Below, in pieces: positions 41,091 to 50,942 of a stretch of DNA of 52,995 bases. Source of the stretch: a virus; the IMG/VR virus record IMGVR_UViG_3300033571_027231, positions 1 through 52,995 of that record. The stretch is one strand, 5' to 3'. Numbering within the stretch: position 1 is the first letter of the stretch; each line of letters opens with the position of its first letter. Under the pieces are notes generated by a model that worked only from the letters and a program-made list of their open reading frames with translations, made no database searches and had not been told where the DNA came from. The translations under genes and the position numbers were made by a program.

Positions 41091-43050
41091 TTGGAAGCGT
41101 TGCTAGCAGGTTAGCTATATTGTTACGTGTATTAGAGAAACCAGTCGTCTGCATAATACTTCTCAAACGATGCTGTGGAATAGCTTGAAATCCTGGACTA
41201 TGCATATTCATTCCATAATCAACTGGCGATATACCCATAAATGCCATTTGGCTATATGGTATATTATACATGATCTCAGGAGGAGGAGGTGGAGGCGCTT
41301 TATAAATATTAGCTTGTAATGCCGCTAATCTATTTCTTTCAGCTTGTTCTCTTGCGGCTCTATCTGCAGCTTCTCTTTGAGCTCTTTCTTGTGCTGCTCT
41401 TTGATTTGCAAGTTCTTGCTCTCTTGCAACTCTTGCTTGCTCTAATTGATTCATCTGAGCCAATCTATTAGTATAATAATCTTGAGTAGATTTAATATTA
41501 GCTTGTAGGGCATTTCTTTCTTTTTCTACTTCGCTATATCTTGATCTTAGGTTTGCTATTTCATCTAATTGCAGACCACGTGCAGCTGCATTTCCAAAAA
41601 TTTCATCATGAGCTTCTCCTCGTACTTTATTACGCATATGAGGCCATTCCCATAATTTTTCATTTTGATAATTTTTATATAATTGCTCTAAATCATCTTG
41701 TTCATTTTGCCATTTGGTAGCACCAAGTTTATTAATATCTCTAACATCATGGATTACATCAGCAAATTCTTTATGACCAGCTGATCCTAAGGTATTTAAT
41801 TTTCTTAGCTTATTTACTTCTTCTTCATGTTGCATGCCTATTTTACTTTTTAAAGATTCTTCAAGCATCCGCTGTCTTTGTTCCAGCATGGCTTTATTGA
41901 TTTCTTCGGCTCTTCTTTCAGCTTCACTCATATGCTGCTCTGATCCATATTGTCCAAGCTTAATATATCGATTATTAATAGCTCCCAAATCTTTTTGTAT
42001 TCTTTGTCTTGCTTCTTCATCTAATTGCGCCACTCTTGGTCTCATAGATTCTGGTACTTGCTGTGCTGCTTTTCCTGCGGTGGTTTCATTAGTAAGTAAA
42101 TCTCTTATAATTTGTTTACGCTGTCCATGATAAGTATCTTTTATAGAGGGATTAATTTGCTCTAAAAGCCTATATGAAGTTTCCATTTCAGGAGTAAGAT
42201 TTGCAACAGTCTTACCAGAATATTGAGGTGAGGTTGTGCGTGAACCTTCCCATTGCTCAGTAGGTTTGGATGGATCAATTCCATAAGCCCTTAATGCAGA
42301 TAAAACTTGCTGTGCCATAGGTTTTTCAAGATCAGGATGAGGAGTATTTCCGCCCTCATAATTTCTTCTATGAGGTTCCAGAGCCTGCGCTAACATTTCT
42401 AATCTTCTTTGAGGTTCTTCTGCTTCTTGTCTAAAACGAGCTTGATTTGATTCTATAACTTTATTTTGATGAGCATGTTTTTGATTACCAAATTGCTCTA
42501 AATTAGTAACTAAGGCCTTTCTTCTAGTTTGCTTATCTTGACTTAATGCTTGTAGAGTACGAGCAAGCTGATCATTTTTTGTACCCTCTAAGTTTCCGGA
42601 AGCTCTACTAATATCTTGTAATCTACTACCAAATTCATCAATACCACGTCCTACCGCTTGACCACTTCTAGCATTAAATGCTGCTTGTCTTTCAGGGGTA
42701 TAACTAGAATTAAATTGATTTCTTAAAGCAGAAAGTAAAGTGTTTTGACTTGCACTTTCTTGAGATTGCCTAATATTACCTAATAATCCTTGAATAGCGG
42801 CTGGAGAAAGGCCCTCCTCTCTTTTATTTAAAGCAGTATCAATTTTTCTTGAGTAAGGTGCTCTTTTAGCTCCAAATCTTTCCTGATATTCTCTCGCTTT
42901 TTGGGTAAGAGAGGACATTGGAGCAACAGTAGATCCTCTATATGCCGGATAACCAACATTACCAATACGAGCTTTATCGCGAGCTAAAACTTTATAAGCT
43001 TCTTCTAATAATTGTTGCGGAGCAAGTTCTGAAGTTAATGGCATTTGCAC
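41071..43050 (-). CDS. Large Gln/Ala-rich coiled-coil virion protein (659 aa)
   Basis: Long helical segments dominate (e.g. ARVAREQELANQRAAQERAQ and RREAEEPQRRLEMLAQALEP-like stretches), with a PPPPPPEIMYNIPYSQMAF linker near 580 and an NLLATLPNGGNTW end. Size, coils and position after a glycine-zipper protein fit an ejected internal virion protein of a podovirus. It overlaps both neighbours. It lacks recognisable enzyme motifs. Confidence 0.65.
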   Translation of the reverse strand: MQMPLTSELAPQQLLEEAYKVLARDKARIGNVGYPAYRGSTVAPMSSLTQKAREYQERFGAKRAPYSRKIDTALNKREEGLSPAAIQGLLGNIRQSQESASQNTLLSALRNQFNSSYTPERQAAFNARSGQAVGRGIDEFGSRLQDISRASGNLEGTKNDQLARTLQALSQDKQTRRKALVTNLEQFGNQKHAHQNKVIESNQARFRQEAEEPQRRLEMLAQALEPHRRNYEGGNTPHPDLEKPMAQQVLSALRAYGIDPSKPTEQWEGSRTTSPQYSGKTVANLTPEMETSYRLLEQINPSIKDTYHGQRKQIIRDLLTNETTAGKAAQQVPESMRPRVAQLDEEARQRIQKDLGAINNRYIKLGQYGSEQHMSEAERRAEEINKAMLEQRQRMLEESLKSKIGMQHEEEVNKLRKLNTLGSAGHKEFADVIHDVRDINKLGATKWQNEQDDLEQLYKNYQNEKLWEWPHMRNKVRGEAHDEIFGNAAARGLQLDEIANLRSRYSEVEKERNALQANIKSTQDYYTNRLAQMNQLEQARVAREQELANQRAAQERAQREAADRAAREQAERNRLAALQANIYKAPPPPPPEIMYNIPYSQMAFMGISPVDYGMNMHSPGFQAIPQHRLRSIMQTTGFSNTRNNIANLLATLPNGGNTW

Positions 43051-44585
43051 CCCATATATTCTGATAAAGATTTGGCTTTAGGAGGCAATTTAGCGCTACC
43101 ACCCTTATGCTTGCGAATATTTTGTACAAGCATATTCAATTTTTTTGCGCCAGCTGCATTATTCCCGTCTCCTAAATTAGCTACGGTAGAAGCATCTATA
43201 ACATATTCACCATCAGAGAGAAGAGCCGGAATTTTATCATCTTGGCCGCCAGTTTCACCTTGTAAAAAATATCCTAACCCTTTGGGATATTCTATTTTTT
43301 CTATTTCAAACTCTACTTTTGGTTTTACTTTTCCACCTTTTTTATAAGGTAACATAGCTCCAGTTAACTCAGGATTATTATAATAAGAAAACCAACGACC
43401 ATGTCTTGCATATTCCTCTGGAGTATGGTTTTTTCTATATACTGGCTCAATATCACCTAATCTTTCTTCAGGTAAAAACTTCCGCCTTTGTACTCTACGT
43501 TTTGCTTGTTCTTCGGCAAGCATTGCGGCTTCTTTTCTGGCTTGCTCTTCTGGACTTAAAAGCATTGCTAGTTGTTTACGTTTTTCTTCTTGACCTAGTT
43601 GCTCAGGGCTTTTTGGTTTTTCTTTTTTACCTAGAAACTGACTGCCAAGTATACCTGCAGTTAAAAGATTAGCAGGATCACTAAAAAAATCAGAACTTTT
43701 CCCCATTAATTTATCAAAGAAACTTTGCTCACCCGCGCTACCACCAGCTGCAACTGAATCAGCTAAGGCAGTTCTTTCAGCTAAGCTTGGAATATTATTT
43801 CCGCTACTCACCCCTAAAGTCATTGGTAATTTTGTAGTATTGCCAGAAATCATTGATCCTAATCTTCCAAGAGATGGAATTATAGCGTTTTCTGCCCCAT
43901 ATTTACCTAAGAAATTCCCTGCCGTATTAAAACCTAATGCATTAGCTCCTGATCCTAATATAGAGGCTGCACTAGGTAATATGGCTCCCATCCCAGCACC
44001 TTTAAGAGCTCCTTGTAATGGATTTTTACCTCTTGCGCTATGTTGCAAACCTTGTCCTAACGCGCCCCCAATTACTCCTCCTATACCAGGAAGAATCATA
44101 TTGCCTAAAATAGCACCACCGCCTCCACCTATTACACTTTTAATCGCTTTCCATGGTTTATTGAAAAATCCAAATTGAGGAAGTCCTGTCATAGGGTTTA
44201 CGTCACCCCCAGAAGTTTCAGCAAGCATCTGAGCTTCTTCAGGATTAATATGAGCTAAAATCCTATCTTCTCCCTCTCCTTGCTGTCTTATCATTTCAGC
44301 AAGAGTGGGTAAATGATTTACACTTCCCCATTTTTTTCTCTTTCTAACTTTACCACCTCTAGCATAATTAGAATCAGGTGATACAGTTATTGGCGTAGCA
44401 AGTGAGGGTTCTAAAGGATAAAAATTTTGGTTGCTTGCAGCTGGCAATGGTGGGTTCATAGCTTGAATATATTGAGTATTATTATTTTTATCAAAATATG
44501 TATCCTGATAAGGATTAAAATTTGTATTCGTATTCCCTGTAGTATTTTGGGAATTATTAAATCTTGGATCAAACCTATCAAACAT
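43035..44585 (-). CDS. Glycine-zipper virion protein, ejection/tail type (516 aa)
   Basis: Residues ~150-200 are glycine-zipper membrane-interacting sequence (GGGGGAILGNMILPGIGGVI, GGALGQGLQHSARG). The C-terminal LLSDGEYVIDASTVANLGDG is a motif frequent near the end of tail-associated large proteins. The N-terminal 90 residues are Asn-rich. It may insert into the host envelope to open a path for DNA. Function by analogy. Confidence 0.65.
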   Translation of the reverse strand: MFDRFDPRFNNSQNTTGNTNTNFNPYQDTYFDKNNNTQYIQAMNPPLPAASNQNFYPLEPSLATPITVSPDSNYARGGKVRKRKKWGSVNHLPTLAEMIRQQGEGEDRILAHINPEEAQMLAETSGGDVNPMTGLPQFGFFNKPWKAIKSVIGGGGGAILGNMILPGIGGVIGGALGQGLQHSARGKNPLQGALKGAGMGAILPSAASILGSGANALGFNTAGNFLGKYGAENAIIPSLGRLGSMISGNTTKLPMTLGVSSGNNIPSLAERTALADSVAAGGSAGEQSFFDKLMGKSSDFFSDPANLLTAGILGSQFLGKKEKPKSPEQLGQEEKRKQLAMLLSPEEQARKEAAMLAEEQAKRRVQRRKFLPEERLGDIEPVYRKNHTPEEYARHGRWFSYYNNPELTGAMLPYKKGGKVKPKVEFEIEKIEYPKGLGYFLQGETGGQDDKIPALLSDGEYVIDASTVANLGDGNNAAGAKKLNMLVQNIRKHKGGSAKLPPKAKSLSEYMGCKCH

Positions 44586-44592
44586 ATAAACC

Positions 44593-44886
44593 TTATCCTA
44601 TAACATTTAGTGGTAAATCAATTTCATTCATCATTATACTATATACTACTTTTGCCCAATCTTCCCAATTTTGAAAGTTAGGCTTTCTCTTGCCCTCTTG
44701 AGTGATAGTGAATGGAGCAGGAAGTCCTGCTTTAGAAAAATTTCCTACACTAATAAGCTGAGCTCCCCATTCTTCCCATTTATTTTCATTTTCTAAAACT
44801 GGGACTAAATCATTTGGGAAATCTACTATTAATGAAGCTGCCCAATTTTTTAAACTAATAAATCTAGGATATACCATTACTGTCAT
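44593..44886 (-). CDS. Hypothetical tail-operon protein (97 aa)
   Basis: Compact, Trp-rich protein (LKNWAASLIVDFPND, KWEEWGAQLISVGNF, FQNWEDWAKVVYSIM). It starts one base into the end of the gp10-like gene (ATG at 44886). Small proteins of this shape follow gp10-like genes in other podoviruses; role unknown, probably tail-tip related. Confidence 0.65.
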   Translation of the reverse strand: MTVMVYPRFISLKNWAASLIVDFPNDLVPVLENENKWEEWGAQLISVGNFSKAGLPAPFTITQEGKRKPNFQNWEDWAKVVYSIMMNEIDLPLNVIG

Positions 44887-46454
44887 TATTGACCGTCTCC
44901 TATACCAAGTAACATCATTATATTACCCATTTCAAAATAATTCCCACTTGTAAATGTTAAAGACATCTGGCGTCCCTGGACTCTCATATCTATTTTGCCT
45001 GTCTCCCCAGTAAAATTAATAGGTGCACTTTGAACTTCTTGGCTTTGAGCATATGTTTGAGTATTTACTATAACTGAAATTTGCTGAGTAGGGTCATTCA
45101 TTTTAAAATCTGGTTCTATTCTTCTAATTTCTACCCATCTATCGATTGGTTGACTTTTAGCACCTTGACCACTACGTACTGGATTAAATGATGCCCAGCC
45201 AAAAGTTGGAGTAGTAATTGAAGAGGCAATAAGATTATCTTCACCGTTCTGAATTGTTTCATTGTTACCGAATTCATGTCTCCAAAGGTAATTCATATTA
45301 GCTTGAGGAACAGTTAAGCTTTCCCCAAAAGTAGCTAGAATGCCAAGATCGTTTGAAAAGAAACCAGCGTCTCTAAATATTTGCGTATCATACCATGAAT
45401 TCTCTCTAATATTATAGATCAAAGCCTTAGAATTACCTTGCGTACCTATTATTGGATAAAACCACCATATCTCACCATATTTTGGATTTTTTACTCCAAA
45501 TACTTTTTGACGTTGCGCCATATCAATATTATCAAAAAAATAATTAAGATTTGTAGTATTAACCATTTCTTGGACCACACCATTATATAGAAAAAACCTA
45601 TCAGTACCTGGCCAAAAGAAAAGTCCATCATATTCCACCACACATTTACTTGAAAGAATAGAAGAGCTATTTGAAATTACATCAATCTTAAAATTAACAG
45701 CTTGATCTCCAACATTAAGAATTCTAACTACAGAAGAAAGAGTCCAAAAAAGAATAGCAGGCGCATTAGAACCGGCGCGAATAGGACGACCATAAATAAC
45801 TTTATCGTTAGAAATATTAAATCTCCCTCCACTAGCCGCATTATTTGCTACAATATTAAAATTAAAAGGATTATTATTTGCGCTATATTGCACTAGGCCA
45901 TTAGAGCCATACAGAAAAAGATATGGGTTACTCCATACCATTCCTCCATTAATAAGAGGGTCAATTCCTGCATTAGCATTATTTATTAATGTTAGATTTT
46001 GATTAGTACAGATAATGCCTTCATACAAAACAGATGCTGTATTCTGAGCTATATCCACCGAATTATTACCACCAAAGAATACTATTCGTCTTTGGTTATT
46101 TTGAATCACCACCTCAGATTGCCATAAAATATTTGCTCCATTAACAACAGGATTTAAAGGATTATAATTATTCCCAATATTATTAAAGTTATTATCAATG
46201 ACTCCAGTAGTTATTCTTGCGCTACTCGCAATATAGTAAAATATATTGCCATTATATGGATACAAAGAAATATCAGATGCCATTAAATTATTAATATAAG
46301 CAGGAATAGCTGGTGCTTTCATCCCTCCCATTTTTTTAACTACTCCTCTTTGAAATCTTACCCATTGACCATCAGAGCAGAAATCTCCTTGAAACTTAGT
46401 ACCGTCCCTTTGAATGCCAGGTCTATATGATAATTGAACAAGATTTGATACCAT
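44886..46454 (-). CDS. P22 gp10-like packaged-DNA stabilisation / tail hub protein (522 aa)
   Basis: QLSYRPGIQRDGTKFQGDF, CSDGQWVRFQRGVVKKMGG begin the protein as in gp10-like nozzle proteins; a beta-propeller-like middle has KCVVEYDGLFFWPGTDRFFL and KNPKYGEIWWFYP; the C-terminus is another beta domain. It would close the tail after packaging. Its stop-start contact with neighbours and its place between adaptor and small gene agree with P22-like order. Confidence 0.85.
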   Translation of the reverse strand: MVSNLVQLSYRPGIQRDGTKFQGDFCSDGQWVRFQRGVVKKMGGMKAPAIPAYINNLMASDISLYPYNGNIFYYIASSARITTGVIDNNFNNIGNNYNPLNPVVNGANILWQSEVVIQNNQRRIVFFGGNNSVDIAQNTASVLYEGIICTNQNLTLINNANAGIDPLINGGMVWSNPYLFLYGSNGLVQYSANNNPFNFNIVANNAASGGRFNISNDKVIYGRPIRAGSNAPAILFWTLSSVVRILNVGDQAVNFKIDVISNSSSILSSKCVVEYDGLFFWPGTDRFFLYNGVVQEMVNTTNLNYFFDNIDMAQRQKVFGVKNPKYGEIWWFYPIIGTQGNSKALIYNIRENSWYDTQIFRDAGFFSNDLGILATFGESLTVPQANMNYLWRHEFGNNETIQNGEDNLIASSITTPTFGWASFNPVRSGQGAKSQPIDRWVEIRRIEPDFKMNDPTQQISVIVNTQTYAQSQEVQSAPINFTGETGKIDMRVQGRQMSLTFTSGNYFEMGNIMMLLGIGDGQ

Positions 46455-47101
46455 TAATTAGCATCCCTTTTACTGGTACGATCAGTAATAGTAATTTGTT
46501 GATCTTTGTTAATATTTTGCAATGCACGATTATAAAAAGATTCAAATACTGGTACTCTTTCATCATCTTTTAAAAATGGTATAGCTTCTAACATACATGC
46601 ATATAAAAGTAGGCTTGGATATCTTTGCACAAGAAAATTAGGTGCATTAAGAAAAGCTATTAAATCTTGATTATTATTTCCTAAGCTAAAAGGGACAGTA
46701 GTATGATATAAAAGATTATATACATATGACCGATCTGGAGTTGGGAAAAAATAAAAATAAGTATTATCTAAATCTGCATAAAATTGAGGAGTGGCTGTTA
46801 ACGCTGCATTAGGCCAATAAGCTTGACCAAATTCCAATGATCTAGGAAGCAAAGGGATTTGTTGATTATTATTAATTATAACAAAACTTATAGTTTCTTT
46901 CCAATCAGCAGGCTTTTGAACAAAATTTAGATTTTGGGTAAGGTTCGCATTTTCTATAAGAGTTATAAATCCTAAGCTTTTAGCTTCACTATAAATACGA
47001 TTAATAGCTTGCAATATTAAATTAGGAATCTGGCTAGTAAAAAAATCATCTGTCCTATTAGCATATTGCTGGATTTGAGTTAGTAAAGAGGTATAATCCA
47101 T
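46454..47101 (-). CDS. Second head-tail adaptor-like protein (215 aa)
   Basis: DYTSLLTQIQQYANRTDDFF, IPNLILQAINRIYSEAKSLG, PQFYADLDNTYFYFFPTPDR and NLLYHTTVPFSLG resemble tail-tubular A/gp4-type adaptors. The other adaptor (7415-8494) is in the head operon. Two adaptor-like proteins may form a two-tier collar, or one of them is a tail tube part. It lies next to the gp10-like gene, sharing one base. Confidence 0.7.
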   Translation of the reverse strand: MDYTSLLTQIQQYANRTDDFFTSQIPNLILQAINRIYSEAKSLGFITLIENANLTQNLNFVQKPADWKETISFVIINNNQQIPLLPRSLEFGQAYWPNAALTATPQFYADLDNTYFYFFPTPDRSYVYNLLYHTTVPFSLGNNNQDLIAFLNAPNFLVQRYPSLLLYACMLEAIPFLKDDERVPVFESFYNRALQNINKDQQITITDRTSKRDAN

Positions 47102-48871
47102 TTATTCCTCTTTACTATTTTGAGCTTTATTATTCAAAGCATTTTGTAAGGCAACTGCCGAATATCCTGTAATATCTTGAATTCTTTTATTTAAAGCTGT
47201 AGTAGTTAATAAATTAGGTTTACTAGGATTTTCAGCATATTTAAGAGCAAGATCTAAGAATTTCTTATCAGTTAATAATTTTGTTAAACCATAACCAGCA
47301 GCTACTGTAGGAATAGTTTTTAAAGGATTAGAAGCTAAGCCATAAATTACTGCACTAACAGCAGCTGTAGTAGCGGTTCCAGAAGGGTTAGGTATATTTT
47401 TATTCTTAATAGCCATTGCTTTGGCCACAGTTCCAAGTTTTTGAATTTTTTCAAAAGTTTCTGGTGTCAGTTGTTTTTTAATCGATTCAGCATTTTTTGG
47501 GTTATTTATGGCTTTAGCAAGTGCATTATAAGATAAATCTTCAGTAGCATAATTAGTGCTTTTATGACCAAGTAAGCTTTCTAGCTTTTCTCTTTTAGCA
47601 ACATCTCCATATAATTTATCAGCTTTTTTAAAGGTTTTATACCACTCAGGATTCATTTTTCCATATTCAGCTATATCTTTGGTAATAGCGTGTTGTACTG
47701 ATCTCAATTGATTTTTAACTCCCTCATCTTTGCCCCATTTAATAATATTATTTAAGCTAGTTTTAGTGCCAATAAGCTTATTAACATCAAATTCTTGTAG
47801 AGGAATTTTTATTTGGCCAAATTGACTTACTAATTTTGATTGGGGCTCTATTTCATTCCTAAGAGTAGCAAGTGCATCTAAAAGACTCTTCTCATCAGAA
47901 GAAAGTAGTGCCGAATCTATCTTGATATTATCTATAGCTTCTTTTAAATGCTTAGGTTTTACATTAGCTCCCTTTGGTAATGACTCCGTCCTTTCTTTAT
48001 ATAATTTAGAGATTAATGCTTCTACTTCAGGAGTTTCTTTAGGACCTACTTCATTATAAATCTTCTCCAGTGCTTTTTTAGTTTGAGCTTCTGCATTGGC
48101 ATATTTTTTACCTATCATTTCACCAAATATAGGAGCTTTGCCAACATATTGATCCGCAAGTCCAGTTAATTTAGAATTGGTTAAAGTAGCCGCAGGTAAA
48201 TCTATATTTAAATCCCTAGCAGCACGAGCGGCTTCTATATTTAAACCTTTAGGAGACAAACCCATAATTTTCATAGGAACCTTAGCAGCTGTCTCACCTG
48301 TCTTTTTAAAAACATTTAAAAGATTTTGCGGTTTTAATGTTGGAGTAACAACACTTGAGGCCACATCAGCGACTAAAGGATTTATTCCTCCCTCTTGTAA
48401 AACTCCAGAACCTGCGCCGATAGCAGTACCGGCACCTATATCTTTACCAAACCTTGAGAATAATGATTTTGCACCACTACTAGCAGCTCTTCCAGGTAAT
48501 ATAGGGAATGACCCTACGCCACCTCCAAATTCTCCCGCATGATAAAGAATATTGCCTAAACTATCGTTTTTATTTGGTTTCATAGATTCTAAGGCTTCAA
48601 TACCCTTTTCTGGGATATTAGCCATGGCGGAACTTTCAGAGATAGGGACAACTCCTCTTCCAACATCCATTACACCATATTTTGCTTGCTTTCCTGCTTC
48701 TTCTAGCCCTGATCTTGTAAATCCAGATAAAGCACCCTTAGCTAATTGTCCAACTCTTTCAAAGAAAGATGGAGACTCTTGTTTAGTAGGCATAATTTTG
48801 TATTGAGCATATTTGCTAAGTGGTGAGTCCTGTAAATTTTGTATTTTATATTTATCGTACTTACTCATCAT
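47102..48871 (-). CDS. Ejected internal virion protein (589 aa)
   Basis: Begins SKYDKYKIQNLQDSPLSKYA, then a GlyAla-rich amphipathic region (ASSGAKSLFSRFGKDIGAGT) and a long helical part. NKNIPNPSGTATTAAVSAVI followed by YGLASNPLKTIPTVAAGYGL near the C-terminus is a hydrophobic membrane-active candidate. This resembles DNA-ejection proteins of the P22 gp16/gp20 type. No enzymatic motif. Confidence 0.65.
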   Translation of the reverse strand: MMSKYDKYKIQNLQDSPLSKYAQYKIMPTKQESPSFFERVGQLAKGALSGFTRSGLEEAGKQAKYGVMDVGRGVVPISESSAMANIPEKGIEALESMKPNKNDSLGNILYHAGEFGGGVGSFPILPGRAASSGAKSLFSRFGKDIGAGTAIGAGSGVLQEGGINPLVADVASSVVTPTLKPQNLLNVFKKTGETAAKVPMKIMGLSPKGLNIEAARAARDLNIDLPAATLTNSKLTGLADQYVGKAPIFGEMIGKKYANAEAQTKKALEKIYNEVGPKETPEVEALISKLYKERTESLPKGANVKPKHLKEAIDNIKIDSALLSSDEKSLLDALATLRNEIEPQSKLVSQFGQIKIPLQEFDVNKLIGTKTSLNNIIKWGKDEGVKNQLRSVQHAITKDIAEYGKMNPEWYKTFKKADKLYGDVAKREKLESLLGHKSTNYATEDLSYNALAKAINNPKNAESIKKQLTPETFEKIQKLGTVAKAMAIKNKNIPNPSGTATTAAVSAVIYGLASNPLKTIPTVAAGYGLTKLLTDKKFLDLALKYAENPSKPNLLTTTALNKRIQDITGYSAVALQNALNNKAQNSKEE

Positions 48872-50064
48872 CTTCCTACAATTGATAAACCATCTTGTAG
48901 GGCTCCCTCAACTTCATTAGCAGGGATCTGATATTGCTCACCATTCATATCTTGCATTAATATAGATTCTTGTGCTCCCATATCTTGCATTACATTCTGA
49001 TCAGGTGAGTTACCTTTTTCTAATTCTTCTAAATCATAAGGACTTAAATGTACTCCATATCTTAAACTTGCGTCAGAAGCTTTATAACGTTCAGCCATTT
49101 CTTGTGTAAGATTATTCAATTTTTCTTCAAAAACGTCTGGAGCGTCTCCGAGTGAAGGAAGAAGACCTTTATTTTCGAATCTCTTAACCATTCCCTCAGA
49201 TAAAACGCCACCTTTAATTTTTCTTTCTAATTCAACGGCAAATTTTCCTAATTTAGCATCTAAGGCTTTTCTTTTGCTCGTTTCTTTTCTTAATCCTTCA
49301 TTATTAGTAAAATATCCAAAGAAGTCTTTAGTAGCATTTGCAGCTTTACCAACTCCATATTGGGACATTGGATTAATTAGATCATTTTGTGATAAGGTTT
49401 TAAATTCATCATAATCTTTCTTAATAGATGATAGTTCATTGAGAATATCGCCAGCAGCTTTTTTATCTTTGGTATACATTAATCTTTCAGCTTTACTCTC
49501 AATTGGAATAAAATTATTCCCTAATGGTGAAGTGACCGAACTATCAGCATTCCCTATATATCTATTATTCATCATATCATGTGCGCGTCTTGTTTCAGCA
49601 AGCTGAGCTTCTGCATGTTGCCTACGCCAAGCCCTTTCTTCTTCTTGGGCCTTACGATTCTGTTCTTCGGCTTGATATGCTAATATTTGATTAGCTAACT
49701 TATTATTTTCATTCAAGCTAGTGTCTTCAACATTATTATATGCGGACATACCAGAACCTAAAGACCTACCAACCGCTGCTAAATTATTAAAAAATCCTTT
49801 TCTTACAGGTTCTTGAGTCCAGCGATCACCAGTAGCAAGCATTGCATTTTGCCATGCTCTATTTTGCTGTTTTCCAGTCATTCCTAAAGATTCACGTGCG
49901 CTTGCAATAGCTTTTTGGATACCAGAATCAAAAGGATTATAAGGAACTTGTTCTTGCATTTGAGGTTGTACATTACCTTGAGCAATTTGCTGACCTTGTC
50001 CTGGCTGAATCTGGCTTTCTTGTTGTCGCTGCATTTGCAGATAATTTAATAATGCTGGGTTCAT
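48868..50064 (-). CDS. Ejection / internal virion protein (398 aa)
   Basis: A Gln-rich start (MNPALLNYLQMQRQQESQ), Arg/Ala-rich coils and an ISLMQDMNGEQYQIPANEVE-like end. It overlaps the 47102-48871 gene by 4 bases and follows the lipoprotein's stop directly. Internal virion protein is the most natural reading; other possibilities are not excluded. Confidence 0.6.
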   Translation of the reverse strand: MNPALLNYLQMQRQQESQIQPGQGQQIAQGNVQPQMQEQVPYNPFDSGIQKAIASARESLGMTGKQQNRAWQNAMLATGDRWTQEPVRKGFFNNLAAVGRSLGSGMSAYNNVEDTSLNENNKLANQILAYQAEEQNRKAQEEERAWRRQHAEAQLAETRRAHDMMNNRYIGNADSSVTSPLGNNFIPIESKAERLMYTKDKKAAGDILNELSSIKKDYDEFKTLSQNDLINPMSQYGVGKAANATKDFFGYFTNNEGLRKETSKRKALDAKLGKFAVELERKIKGGVLSEGMVKRFENKGLLPSLGDAPDVFEEKLNNLTQEMAERYKASDASLRYGVHLSPYDLEELEKGNSPDQNVMQDMGAQESILMQDMNGEQYQIPANEVEGALQDGLSIVGR

Positions 50065-50175
50065 TTAATTTTTATCTTTACAGGTTGTAGTTCTATCATC
50101 ATCTATTTCAAGCCTTCCTACTGAACATCCAGTAAATAATAAAAGACAAAATAAGATTAATAATATATTTTTCAT
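50065..50175 (-). CDS. Small lipoprotein (36 aa)
   Basis: ATG 50175: MKNILLILFCLLLFTGCS is a signal peptide with lipobox LFTGC, so Cys17 is lipidated; the mature part is 20 residues (SVGRLEIDDDRTTTCKDKN). The stop TAA abuts the next ATG. Small phage lipoproteins act as outer-membrane spanins, superinfection blockers or entry factors; which one cannot be told here. Confidence 0.6.
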   Translation of the reverse strand: MKNILLILFCLLLFTGCSVGRLEIDDDRTTTCKDKN

Positions 50176-50190
50176 AATATTTATATTTTT

Positions 50191-50805
50191 TTAAGGATTA
50201 ATAATAAGCCAGCGAACTATAGATGTATCAGCATTATCAGTAGAAGTAATGGTAAAATTTGTACCTGGGGTAGTAGCTGAAACTCTTACATTTCCTGAGT
50301 TAGCGGCGCCTATTGTTCCTTGTGTTTGTAAGAATATATTTGAGTTTGCAGTAACATAGGTGCTAGCGACTACAATAGTGCCTGCTGCTAAAGTTGCTGA
50401 GCCAGCAGTTGTATTTGCGCCAGCCCCAATTCCAGCAGCTAAAGAACCCCATTGTCCATTTTGATAAATTTGATAATTATTCAAAGTAGTATCATAATAA
50501 ATCATTCCAGTACTTGCAGGATTAGGCCGATTTGCAGTTGTTAAATTAGGTGCTACAAGAGCATTAGTTGCTCCCGTACTTAAATTAGTCCAAGCACCAT
50601 TCTGATAAACCTGAAATGTATTAGTAGTTGTGTTATAAACAATAGCTCCATTTGTTAATGTAGTAGCTGGAATAGCTGTAATTTGAGTTGTGGTTAATTT
50701 TGGCGCATAAAATCCATTAATATTACTAGGATTACTTGGATTTCCTTGATAGTCTGATTGAACTTGAAAAGCACCATTAATACGTGTTACTGCTGGTTTA
50801 GGCAT
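50191..50805 (-). CDS. Tail fibre protein (204 aa)
   Basis: MPKPAVTRINGAFQVQSDYQ, TTLTNGAIVYNTTTNTFQVY and NQWGSLAAG are repeated fibre motifs (the TNGAIVYNTTTN..YQNG unit appears twice). The C-terminus TSIVRWLIINP is shared with the 225-residue fibre. The ATG at 50805 has an upstream hairpin element (50839-50896). The start of the protein is almost the same as the fragment at 1-39. Confidence 0.85.
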   Translation of the reverse strand: MPKPAVTRINGAFQVQSDYQGNPSNPSNINGFYAPKLTTTQITAIPATTLTNGAIVYNTTTNTFQVYQNGAWTNLSTGATNALVAPNLTTANRPNPASTGMIYYDTTLNNYQIYQNGQWGSLAAGIGAGANTTAGSATLAAGTIVVASTYVTANSNIFLQTQGTIGAANSGNVRVSATTPGTNFTITSTDNADTSIVRWLIINP

Positions 50806-50838
50806 AAAAAATCCTTTATTAAAATTAATTAATTAAAA

Positions 50839-50896
50839 AGATTCTTTTTGAGGATAAGAAGTAAACCAGAATACGCTTTATAGTTGCGCAGAAACT
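50839..50896 (-). repeat. Upstream hairpin element, copy 5
   Basis: Identical to 71-128 except one base. It ends 33 bases before the ATG at 50805. In the minus orientation the stem is TAGTT/AACTA around TCTGCGC. Confidence 0.9.
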
Positions 50897-50942
50897 AGAC
50901 TAAATTTATTATACTACAATTTTTCACATTCTATAAAATTAA

